The notes beneath the pieces are model-generated. The model was not told the origin of the DNA, did not search any database, and worked only from the letters and a program-made list of their open reading frames with translations. Both the position numbers and the translations under genes were made by a program. Positions 37,958 through 47,800 of a DNA stretch of 64,000 bases are shown here, piece after piece. Location: contig JAZARR010000076.1 of the NCBI GenBank assembly GCA_037389465.1, positions 48,246-112,245 of the forward strand, in the 5' to 3' direction. How positions within the stretch are numbered: the first letter of the stretch is position 1; the number at the start of each line of letters is the position of its first letter. This DNA comes from Baylisascaris procyonis (Eukaryota; Nematoda; Chromadorea; Rhabditida; Ascarididae).

Positions 37958-40900
37958 GTGAGTGAATTTTGAACCTAATACGAGTTAGTGATTATGAAAG
38001 CAGTTCTCATTGGACATTCGTGTTAAAATATATTCAGTTTGCATAGTATATAGTTTAGGCAACTTTCATAGATTCATAAAATTTATAAACAGATAAAATT
38101 TCAGTTTTATAAATACCATGAAAGTATCTACTCAACGATTACTCACTTATCTCTTGGGTAACATCGATCAAAAAATGCATTTATTATTTCGATTCAGTAA
38201 CACAATGAATGAAAAACTATCACCAGTAAATATAGAAGTTTGATACGAAATTTCGAATCGAAAAAGTTTTTTTCACAAAGAGAAACTCTTGCGATCAAAT
38301 TTGTCGCAATTTGCGTAACTATCTTTTGATACGAGTGATTAATCGCCATTTGGAAACAAAATAACTCACTAACAAAAAAAATTTTTTTTCTTTTCATAGC
38401 AGAGAATCAGTTATCATAGATAAGGTGAAAAAAATCTAAGTTCATATTGTTGAATGGATATATCGTCAATAGTTTTGTACAATGAAAAATTAATACTGAA
38501 ATGTTAACCTGTTGCATTTAAAAGGTTTATCGCTTTGGTGACACCGAGAATGTGATTGAAGATTTGACAATTGGCTAAATGCTTTCTCGCATCCTTGAAA
38601 TTTGCATTTATACGGCTTCTCACCGGTATGCGTACGGATATGTTGCTGTAGATGCGAGAGTTGTGTGAACTGAAACAAATAATTTTCAATTAAAGCGAAT
38701 AAACACAAATATCTTCTGAAGTTATAAAGTTGAGTGTTTTTAGCACTTATCGAAAATTTGTATCTGATTGGTGAGAATTTAAAAAAAAAAACGGATGAGC
38801 ACTTTCTTAGTATTACAATGTTTACTTATATGAATTTATTTATATAAGAATGAAGGAAGCTGCTATCCAACAATAAAATATGATACAAAGGAAAGAATAT
38901 GGATATAAAGGATGATAATGATAAATTCAAGTTGATAGAAATATTAAGCGAACAATGTTGCGATATATAAGCGCTTGAAAGTATTAGTGATAGAGTGAAA
39001 TGGATAAAACAACACAAAACAATGGAGCGAAATATCCACATGGAATAGAGTAATTGATGAATATAAAGTGGTGCAAAATATTTTCACCTCTCACCTTAAC
39101 GTTTGCATATTTAAATGATAACATTGCTAGTGAGTAAACCTCATCAAAGGACATAAATTACCGATCATAAGAGAAGCGTATACTATTGTAAAAGAGGAGA
39201 TATGCGATAATATGATCGCGAATGCAAGTAGCGTCTGAGTCATCCTCATCTTCACACTATTACTGCTCTCGTGTACTAAACGTATATTCGCCCAAACTAC
39301 TGTTCTATGAATATTTTGCTTTTTCCTGTTTTGACAACTTTTTTTGATTGCCTCTCTCCATTAATCTCCTTCCTGCTTATGTTCACATAATTTTCGTTTG
39401 TTTTGCAACTGCGGCATGTAGAAATGAATAAATAATTAAATAAATAGATAATGCAATGAGAGTTCATAGTGCAAAGCTCTTGATATATAATTCGTTATTC
39501 TAAAATCCTTTACAGAAATTTCCAAGTGAAAATCACAAAATATTTTCATCTCCTTCACACCCCTCTCCCTTCAAATCTAAACTAGGTCAAGAGCTGGCAG
39601 CAGCGCTTTCCCTCCAATATTTAAAATTCATTCACGATGGAAGTTCAAATGAAGAACGTGAAATTTCTCGTCTGGAAGAACCAGTCATCATCTCTCTAAC
39701 TACTGACTCAGCATGCTGAGAGAAACGGACTGAGGGGAACATTAGAGGATCAGAGATCTTAAGATCTTTAGTGAACAGCCTACAAACACTACTGAGCTTT
39801 CTGTGAACGTCACTGAAGCAGATCAAGAAGAGGAACTGCACAATCGCACTCGTGAGTCAGCTCATCCTCATATACATACAATTTTGCTCACATGGAATAC
39901 AACAGTATATTTATTCAAATTTTACACTTTTGAATGTGATCTTATGCAAAATCATTATATCAATCGACTCTCTAGCAGCAATTGTACTAAAATTATGTTA
40001 CATTAGTAATATAAAACGTTCGATTAATATTTGAGATTATCATAAGTGATTTGTAGAGAGCATTTCAGTATCAACAATTTGTTATACAATGGGAAAAGAA
40101 TCCACAATTTAAATGAAGCGTTCATATTAGAAATTTTGAGTAGCTATGACGGAAAAGGAATCGAGATCATAGTTCGTAACGAAAGATGCACTGAATTCGG
40201 ACAATTTCGGCTCTATGATCCACTCAAGAATACGGCAATAACAACGGTGCTCATACTAATAATAATACTAATATTGATACTGGTAGTAATATGCATATGG
40301 TGATAAAAATAACAGTAGTATAATTATGCTATTGTTACAGCAATAAAAATAAAAATAAAAATAAAAATAAAAATAAAAATAAAAATAAAAATAAAAATAA
40401 AAATAAAAATAAAAATAAAAATAAAAATAAAATAAAATAAAAGTAAAAAAAAATAAATAAAGAAATAAAGAAATACATGAATAAGTAAACAAATAAATCA
40501 GTCAGTCAATTAACGACAACAACTGAGAATGATTATAGTAGTAGAAATGTAACAATTATAATGCTATCAATAATACAATATAATTTTCTCAATTAGCACT
40601 AGATATATGTGCTTTTACGCCAGATTGTCATCACTAAGGCGAGATTATTTAATGCTCTTATTTTCTCAATTCACAACATCCTACTTAATGCACCTCTATA
40701 ATTGAATGCAAATATGTGACATTAATAAAACGCAACTGTTGCACGAAAATGAAACTTACTGAAATCAATTGCGTGATCGATTCTTTGCCAATGGAAATTT
40801 TATCTTCTCTTTTCGCTCCATCTGAGAATAACTTTGAAAGAAATTTTTTAACGAACGAACAATTCGATCGGTTAGGCAAATTATTTTTACTATATTGCTT

Positions 40901-43900
40901 TACATATGCCGATCACTGTACACTATGTACTCATGAATTCAGCAGTTAAATTTTTCAAAATGTGTTTTTTTTGGGATTCGAAAAAAACTGCAAATGATTT
41001 TGGCTATCAACCCTGAGAGGATACATTTTAGTGACCGCTTTGATCTACATAAGGATCGTAAGGAATTTTGGCCCTTGAGAAACGTTTCCAGCCGAGGGAA
41101 TTGCTCAAGGGGTGTGTTTCCTTCATGAAAATGATCGTGAGGTTGAGTTCTCCAGACCTATACTTTTTGGTTGGGGGAGGTTTAGTGCAAGTGGGTGGAA
41201 AGTGTGTATATATGCGACCTTTCACAGTTAACCACTTCGTCGACACCTGACAGATCGTTGGAGTTGCAGAAAAAATGTTTATGGTAGCAAATACGAGTAT
41301 ATAATGTGAGCTCTATCCAACAACAAGCAGTGCTGTTAGTGGTCGAGATGGATACAACGTGTGGTGTAAAGGGAGTGTGTGCATACGTTTTCCTTTAAAC
41401 GGTGAAATTTGCTCTTTGGTTTGTACATGCATTCAATAGCGTAGTCGTTTACGCGTTCGAGTGAGAGTAAGAATAAAGACAAATGGAAGAGGGGGGGGGG
41501 GGATGGAGAGTTCGATTCCGTGTGGAATGTGTATGTGTGGTGTGTTTCTGTCTGCTTATATGTAGTATAGAGAGGAGGGAGGTTATGTTTGTGATGTCTG
41601 TGTGGTGTGCGTGTGTGCTTGTGGGTGGGGGAGGGGTGCATGTTATGTGATGTGTGCGTGTGTGTGTGTGTATGTGTGTGTGAGTGTGTAGATTTGTGTG
41701 GTGTGTGGTGTATTTCTGTTTATATGTGGTATAGAGGGGGGCGAAGCACCCCTATGTGTCGGAGCCTGGAGGATGTTGTGTAGAGGTGTGTCATCCACAA
41801 CAACGGCTGTACGCAGACCAAAGCGGGGGTCAAGGGGTGGCAGCATCCGGTTACAGGGGCGGAGCTCCCTGCACTTAGCATAAGTACTGAAATAAAATCC
41901 AGAGAGACAGTAGAGGTTCGTGTCTTCACCTCTACCCATGTGTGTCTGTGTCCCTTGTGTGTCTGTGTGTGTCTGAGCCCAAGCCTAAGCCTAAGCCTAA
42001 GCCCAAGCCTGAGCCTGAGCCTAAGTCTAAGCCTAAGGCCTAAGCCATAGCCTAAGTCTAATCCTGAGCCTAAGAACAAGGTGTGTGTCTGTGTGTACAT
42101 GTACGTGCCTGTGTGTAACCGCGTGTGCCTGTGTGTTTTTGTGTCTGTGTCTTTGTGTGTATTTCTGTGTCTGCGCGTGCCCGTGTCTCTGCGCGTGTCC
42201 CGTGTGTCTGTGTGTCTGTGCATAAGCCTGAGCTTAAGCCTAAACCTAGGGTGTGTGTCTGTGCGTCTGTCTCTATGTGTGTCTGTGTCTGTGTGTGTCC
42301 ACGTGTGATTTTGAGTATCCGTAGGTGTCCGTGTCTGTGTGTGTCTGTGTGTGCCTCTTCAGTCTGTGCTGTGTGCGTCTGTATGTGTCTGTGTCTGCGT
42401 GGCTGTGCGTGTCTGTGTCTATGTGTGTATGTGGAAGCCTGTGTGTGTCTCTGTGTGTCCGTACGTGTCTATGCGTGTCTGCACGTTTCCGTGTCTCTGT
42501 GGCTGTTTGTCTGTGTGCCTGTGTCTGTTTGTGCCTGTGTTTCTGTGTGTGGTGTGGCATGATGTGTCTATGTGTGGTGTGTGGTGTATGTTTCTGTGTC
42601 GGTGTGATGTTTGTGTGGTGTGTGATGTGTCTGTCGGGGGAGGGGGTGTTAGGTGAGCAGCAGCCTACCTTGAAGTGATTCCCAGTTCCATATCATATCA
42701 TAACTCCAGGTGGATGGATTTCTATCTGGATTTTTGCAAAACTTCATAGAAGAGGTGGAAAGGTGTGATTTGGTGTTGCTTCACGTGGAAAAATGCTAAT
42801 CTGTTTACAGAAAATTGAAAACATGAAGAAACAAGTGAAGTGAAGAGTTTTGAAAAAAAAAAGATATTTCCGTATTCATTGGCATCATAGGTGGAAAGTG
42901 AACGAAAAATGACAATCGAAGAAACAAAAATTAGACATAAACCACTCGCACCCTTCACCACGTTTGTTCCGAATCCTGTTTCAATCAACTCATAAATAGA
43001 TATGTCAAAAGGCAATTTCTTTTGTTTTTAAGCTCTAAACACATTTTGAAACAAATATTGAAGAAAACTTTTTGACCTACGATCTTTCCGTGCAAATATC
43101 AGATATATCAATAAATCGGAAACAGTTACACCTTCGTAACCCAATTATCAAATAGATGCGCTGAATTTTTCCTAACTCTTCATGCATTGACCATACGATT
43201 AAGAAAATCAAGCGCCAGTTGATGAAACCAATGATTAACAATCTCAAGCGGTTGAAAAATAACCGAAAAGGTATCCGAATCATTTTAGAAAATAAAACAA
43301 ACGCGAAATAATTATAACAAAATCCATCCATATGATGAAGCTCATTAAAACGCATTTTGAAGTTATTGCTTGACGCGATAATTTTTTGTGCTGAAGCGTT
43401 ATGAAAATAGTCTTTTGAAATGCTCCGAATTTCAAGAATCATATGTATTTCAACATCTTATACTTTCACCTCAATTAACGAATACTGTTTACACAGTCAA
43501 ATCATGATCAACCTAATCAAATATTTATCTTTCCGTATGTTAGGTGAAATTTTCACACTTGAAAATTTGATAAACTATTAATGTGCAGAAATCGCTAATA
43601 AATATCCATTACCACATTCAGCGATAATAGTGTTTTTTTTTTGAAGAGGCCGAAAAAATGTCAACTCTTCAATTTTTCAACTCCCCGCCTAACAGCAATC
43701 AGCAACCTGGATGATCGGTCACCACCTTTCACAGTTCCTCAAAATTATCCCCGCGCATAGTGATTTTACATGAAAAAAAAACAGCACATGATTGCGACAT
43801 TCTAATCACGATTAAAACCAATGATCTCATTACTAGTCATTGTATGCGAACGAGATTCGAGTGAAAAAAAAACTGAGCAAATGTTACATTGATATTTTGT

Positions 43901-44865
43901 AAACGAAAGTTTTTTTTTTTAAAAATATGATCGAATTCGAAAGAAAAAAAATAATTAGTTTAGTGCTATTATTGCTGAATGATTTTTTTTATGACTTTAA
44001 TAACTAACGATTTGATGACTTAATAACTAAAACGATTTTTTCCTGGCCGAGAGCATTGATATATAAGAAAAACCTCACACAAAGAAGCGTATCGCAACAC
44101 ACAGCTGCTTGTTATGTGATGTGATGAGTGAAGATGAATACGATTGCACACGTTCACGCGAATAGTTCGAAAATCGAAAATATTTCTTTGAAAATCGCAT
44201 TGACGAATTTTAAAGAAATTTAGAAAGGTTCTTCTTAATGGGATTTCAAGAGTGCTTTTGGGACACATTAACTAAATTACTGATGTTATCAATTGTGATG
44301 ACTTGAAAACATCTTTCATGACAACAAAAATTTTATATGTCCCTTATTTTATAAACATTTAGATATTGGCAAAGTGCTCAATTTTAATTGATCTGGATAG
44401 AACGAAGATAATGCAAAATATAGCCAGCGTTTGGTGATCAATGAAAACTTCGTCCACAGAAATGGCTGAACCCAAAAACGACACCGTTCACGGTAGCTTA
44501 GTGGTAAAGCGCTCGCTCATCAAGCGAGAGATGACGGGTTCATCCTAGTTGGCGGACGAAGCTTCCATTTGTCATCAAACATTAGTTACCATTGGAGCAG
44601 ACTATTAACGCTGGCTGTAACATATCACGTTAATAGGTGTGGAGAAGAAGAAAACAGATCAGACACTAGGAAAGAAAGCAGATACCTTCTTGCCACAATA
44701 CTGGCACGGTCCGAACGGTTTAATGCCAAGGTGTATTCGCATATGTTGCGAGAGGTAAGAGCTGTTGGCGAACGATTTTATACAGTGCGTACATTTGTAT
44801 GGCTTCGCCTCCCGCATGTGCATCTGGCTGTGCACGTGATGAAGCTCCGGTTTGGTGTCGAAGCC
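27369..44865 (-). CDS. lin-29: LIN-29 orthologue, C2H2 zinc-finger transcription factor (5'-partial)
   Basis: Eight exons, in transcript order: 44865-44686, 38669-38509, 37563-37488, 36046-35958, 35244-35120, 34853-34791, 28763-28523 and 27480-27369. Phases match at all seven junctions and give 1047 nt, 348 residues with a TAG stop at 27369. Residues 1-16 are the second half of a first finger. Five complete C2H2 fingers follow, with ligands C25/C28/H41/H45, C54/C57/H70/H74, C82/C87/H100/H104, C112/C115/H128/H132 and C143/C146/H159/H163. The finger block closely matches nematode LIN-29 and the ZNF362/ZNF384-rotund family. In C. elegans LIN-29 is a nuclear DNA-binding factor at the end of the heterochronic pathway (let-7, lin-41), driving the larval-to-adult epidermal switch. 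The tail is Ser/Ala/Gln-rich. The 5' exons are missing. Introns reach 6 kb. Confidence 0.93.
28523..28763 (-). CDS. lin-29: lin-29 exon: C-terminal Ala/Ser/Asn-rich region
   Basis: It follows GACTTTATAG and ends CCGACAGG before GTACGT, 241 nt, phase 1 to phase 2. It encodes [19 protein letters not shown], an Ala-rich stretch, then [19 protein letters not shown]. Reading through the donor would add about 40 intron-like codons before a stop; splicing to the next exon is favoured because the phase fits and the donor is strong. Confidence 0.85.
29260..29390 (+). repeat. Interspersed repeat copy A
   Basis: It shares blocks with 41797-41939 read on the opposite strand: ACCTCTACTGTCT, ATTTTATTTCAGTACTTAT, CAGGGAG-CTC-GCCCC, TGTAACC, and a C/G-rich hairpin-like end followed by a shared GTTGTTG. 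Both copies contain a perfect splice-acceptor-like TTTTATTTCAG. A mobile element is likely, but the family is not known. Confidence 0.7.
29545..29612 (+). repeat. Degenerate nematode telomere-like (TTAGGC) array
   Basis: GCTTAGGC-type units recur with interruptions (GCTTAGGCC, GCTTAGGCTTCGGCTTAGG, GCTTAGGCTAAGGC). It lies about 150 bp from interspersed repeat copy A. Confidence 0.7.
34791..34853 (-). CDS. lin-29: lin-29 exon: short linker exon
   Basis: It follows GTCGGGCAG and ends AACATGG before GTTGGC. Sixty-three nucleotides, phase 1 to phase 1, reading [20 protein letters not shown]. Both junctions complete sensible codons (Asn, Gly). Confidence 0.72.
35120..35244 (-). CDS. lin-29: lin-29 exon: linker after the fingers
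   Basis: Chosen acceptor ATTGCAG at 35245-35246; it ends GATTTCA before GTTAGT, phase 2 to phase 1. It encodes [20 protein letters not shown] and then [13 protein letters not shown]. An acceptor about 60 nt upstream would also keep frame. Assigned by phase, position and composition rather than by a recognised motif. Confidence 0.7.
35958..36046 (-). CDS. lin-29: lin-29 exon: last finger
   Basis: It follows GCATATTTCAG and encodes [20 protein letters not shown] then MTKHADRRN, ending at GTAAGT at phase 2. A roughly 240-bp CA/CG repeat lies about 100 bp upstream in transcript sense. Confidence 0.93.
36143..36380. repeat. Imperfect CA/CG alternating repeat
   Basis: About 240 bp of alternating purine-pyrimidine (ACACGCAC, CATATG, GCGCGC variants). 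It accounts for the long overlapping Thr/His and Val/Cys frames seen here. It is intronic in lin-29, just upstream of the exon at 35958-36046. Confidence 0.9.
37488..37563 (-). CDS. lin-29: lin-29 exon: fourth complete finger
   Basis: It follows ATGCAAATTTGCAG. The first base completes a Ser codon, then [20 protein letters not shown]; it ends CATTTAAAG before GTTTCG at phase 0. It is too short to stand out as an open frame, but the finger motif and the phase on both sides are exact. Confidence 0.93.
37919..37957. repeat. GA dinucleotide repeat
   Basis: A nearly perfect AG run with one GGG interruption, in the lin-29 intron between 37563 and 38509. Confidence 0.9.
38509..38669 (-). CDS. lin-29: lin-29 exon: end of one finger, full C-x4-C finger, start of next
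   Basis: It follows TTGTTTCAG, phase 0, and ends AACAG before GTTAAC, phase 2. It encodes [20 protein letters not shown] and then the finger with CKFQGC spacing, followed by DKPFKCN. Confidence 0.95.
40341..40440. repeat. (AAAAAT)n hexanucleotide array
   Basis: About 16 near-perfect tandem units, giving a Tyr-Phe repeat frame on the minus strand that should not be taken for a protein. Confidence 0.95.
41797..41939 (-). repeat. Interspersed repeat copy B, opposite orientation
   Basis: Partner of 29260-29390. It lies in another lin-29 intron and abuts a long GTGTCT/TTAGGC repeat block. The extended element may reach about 41,740, where GGGGGCGAAGCACCCC gives another G/C-rich hairpin. Confidence 0.7.
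41975..42076 (-). repeat. Interstitial telomere-like (TTAGGC) array
   Basis: About 16 units, AAGCCT with AAGCCC, GAGCCT and AAGTCT variants, read on the plus strand, which is TTAGGC-type on the minus strand. A shorter stretch follows at about 42220-42248. Confidence 0.85.
44491..44560 (+). tRNA. tRNA-like sequence, probably pseudogene or SINE head
   Basis: TAGCTTAGTGG is a good A box, with a D arm closed by GCTT/AAGC. The anticodon arm has a perfect CTCGC/GCGAG stem with loop TCATCAA. The T arm is defective: the B box reads GGTTCATCC, lacking one base, with a mismatch, and no proper acceptor stem can be formed. Loop position 33 is C rather than the invariant T. A working tRNA is unlikely. 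Confidence 0.5.
44686..44865 (-). CDS. lin-29: lin-29 exon: half finger, full finger, start of next finger
   Basis: It follows ATTATCTTTCAG and ends GGCAAGAAG before GTATCT, 60 codons at phase 0 on both sides. It reads [20 protein letters not shown] at its start, then the finger [20 protein letters not shown], and ends with the CxxC of the following finger (GPCQYCGKK). The CxxC of the first finger must lie in an upstream exon. Confidence 0.95.
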
Positions 44866-47800
44866 CTGAAAGATAATATAAAAATGCCCAACATTGATGA
44901 AGTGAGATTTAAGCGCTATCCGAGGCAAGTAAACCATTCCAGCCATTCCAGCAATCAAAAAGTATTCTTTGTCTCCTCTCTTAGGGCGGCATCAATTCGA
45001 TAAACTACGCCCTCAAAATGCATGTCGGAGACGGTTTTTTAATTGCAGTTTTTTTTTTAAAAATCAGAAAGTGCGTTTTCTCAAGACTGAATCGGAAGTC
45101 TAAAGAAGCTAGAGAAATAGAAATTAGTTTTTCCCAGCAACGACTACAAAACTGCAAGGTCATTTGGTTTTTCATTATTTGAACTTGTCAAACATTAGAA
45201 TTTGCGGTGAAGCAATGATAGACAACCACTTTCTTCATAAATAATCTTTGAAGTACAATTACAACCGCAAACTATGATACAAAAAGTCACAATTTCCAGC
45301 ACGAAGTTCAAAGAATACGTCTGTGACGGTACGAGTAGCTATAGGTGTTTCATGCTTAGTGAGGCTTTAATCGGGCTATGGGATGAATAGTAAAGAATCA
45401 GCCGCTTCAAAAATTTAAAACAATTTGATCTTTAAAGAAAATGCTAAATGAGTTGTGAAAATGATGAAAGGAATCAACAGCTAGCAGGAGCAGCAAAATT
45501 TAAATTATGCAAGTATAAATTAGAGTGCCAGTGAAATGCAAATTCTCTGAACCATTGCAATAGTGTGATTTACCATAAATAAATGAAATGAATCTAATTC
45601 AGTTTTTGGTGTTTTTTTTACAGACTTTTTCACTTTCTATAGACCCGCATTCGCTTCAAACAGTCGCATTGCAAGAAGTTCACCACATGTTCACTTCCTC
45701 TCTTTTCATTAGCACACTCTTTCTGTGAGGATATTCACTTTCCGCCGTTATATATTTTATGAAAAAAAGAGCAGAAGCATTGATAGTGTCAAGTTTAAAC
45801 TCAAGCTATGGAAAGCGGAGTCAGGTGCAGATACAAAAAGTGTGAGTGAATCAGTGAAAATAAACAATTCAAACAGCGTTTGTCGGCACAACTCCGAATA
45901 TTGGATTCAAGAAAATACTTAAAAAGCTTAAAGAGATAAAACAGCAGGAGAATTAGATTTATACGAAAACGACGAGTAAGTTGAACATGAAGAGTTTTGT
46001 CAGCCAGATGGTTAAATGAAGAGAACCGCTGCACTTTGAATAAATTATAAATGAGCATCTATTTTAAATATACTTGCAATCGCATAACGTCCCATCACCG
46101 CATATTTTTACACTATAAAAAGCAAGCAGATGAAAAAAATCTTAAGATCAGATACGCAAATGGAGATCAACGGAGAAGTTGGAAAAACGGATGAAGTAAC
46201 CATTCTCATTGCTTTTTACTCAAAATTTTTAACCAATCTTTACCACATTCTTAGACAGAAAAAACGCCTCGATGCGTGAGCTTAGCGAGATCCGAATGAA
46301 ATCTTTTCAAAGATAGAAAAACGCTATTGCGTGGTTTTTTTTTTAACTTTAACAAAAACGCATTCTATCTTCGATAAAATTGATTAAAAATGAGACAAAC
46401 AAAATTGCGACAACTCGAACTCACTGTCTGCGATCATCGGAACAATTGTAATGACAGTGGCACATTTTAATACGGAAGCCATTTCAACGTGAATACACAA
46501 CTTTAGCATTTTCAGCTAATTAAAGGGATTCTACAATAGAAAGAAACGTAGCTAATATTAAATGGCAGATGAGATCTTAGAACGATTGACATTCGAAAAA
46601 TATTACAAAATTTATGGCAGCGGTAGATTTCTAAAGGAGTGTGAAGCATTTTCAAAGAAAAGCAAAACTCTATCCGATCAAAAAACAGTAAGAGCGAAGC
46701 GAACTTCGCGAATTTCAATAAAAAAATAAATGAAATTGAAGCCAAACACACCGGAAAAAGAGAAAGAATTAGAAATTTCTCATTTTTGAGTGAGTCGATT
46801 GCATTTCTTGCTCATATAATAACGTTTACGAGGTAGAAAGATAGCTGCAGAACAAATTCAAATGATTCTTTCCACTCATTCGAATAAAAGCCCACGGCAA
46901 AAGTGATCATTAAACTCATCCTGCCCTTATAATAAAGCCGACACCAGTTGGAGCAAAAGTAGATAATGCGTTTTTGATAATAAGACGAAAAGGCTTGCAG
47001 TTCTTATAGTAGCGCTCTCAAACGTGTTCGCATTTTTAAATCTTGTGAAACTAATCGGTAGGAATTAGCACAAGACTGGTGAAGCTGAAGCGAGATTGCC
47101 TTAAAGAGATTAAAAAGATAAAGAAGAATAACTGATGGACGTGGTACTTCAAATATATGTTCTCAGTAATATGCAGGCGAAAGCCGGTAGTTAAGTGTAA
47201 AAGGAGCTTTTTACAGATGTGGCACCTACAATTTAACTAAAAGTTTGAAAGGCAAAAGCAATGTATCAGCACTCTGAGAAGAAACGAAGATACGCAAATG
47301 CGACTAAATTTTAAGGTTGAGTCTTGGACCATTTCATTGTGAATTCCTGTTGCAAAGTTTAAGCATTGAAGTATTCGACCGGTAACTTCAGAAATAACCA
47401 AACGCAGGGAATGTGGGAAAGTTAATGCAAGTTTCACCACTTAGAAGTAGCAGCCAACAGACATTTCTCAACTTTCTAATGACTAATATCCGCACCATTA
47501 TACACAAGCATCGACACCAATTTCATTACATTAAAGCAGCAATTTCTGTGTTCTTTGCAAACGAAACAGGAAATAATTAAACAAGCAGGAGACGCCACAG
47601 ATGTTACATTACCGGGAACTTCACCATTTTGTTGAACACAAAGAAAATCAGAGTGTCTGAAAACGTCGCAAATCTAAAGCCAGAAGAATTTGAGCAATTT
47701 AAGCACATACACTGAGACCAATCACAACTTTTTTTTGCATGTCAACAGAGTAGATAAACGCCTTCATTGAGCTAATTCACCCATTCCATTTTTAATTAAT

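Larger units (their letters stand above)
41640..42660. repeat. GT/GTGTCT-rich microsatellite block
   Basis: About 1 kb dominated by TGTG and GTGTCT units, interrupted by the interspersed repeat (41740-41939) and two TTAGGC-type arrays. It explains the long Val/Cys/Ser-rich and His/Thr-rich frames on both strands. Confidence 0.9.
38670..44685 (-). other. Long lin-29 intron (about 6 kb)
   Basis: It holds an AAAAAT hexanucleotide array, a GTGTCT-rich microsatellite block with TTAGGC-like arrays, interspersed repeat copy B and a tRNA-like sequence close to the 5' exon. No coding exon was found. Long frames at 41.3-42.7 kb are products of the repeats. Confidence 0.65.

Noticed and set aside
40268..40492. 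Tyr/Phe repeat protein on the minus strand
   Set aside because: Translation of the AAAAAT array.
41030..41290. Degenerate transposase-like open frame
   Set aside because: No recognisable catalytic motif and stops in the alternative frames; no family can be supported.
41336..42678. Many Val/Cys or His/Thr frames up to 167 codons
   Set aside because: Products of GT, GTGTCT and TTAGGC simple repeats.
44491..44560. Functional tRNA
   Set aside because: T loop lacks a base, position 33 is not T, and the acceptor stem does not pair.
44569..45003. Plus-strand 144-codon frame
   Set aside because: It is the antisense shadow of the lin-29 finger exon at 44686-44865.
47200..47660. CxxC pairs on the minus strand that could begin the missing lin-29 finger
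   Set aside because: No donor lies within a few codons of the second Cys, and several run directly into stops.
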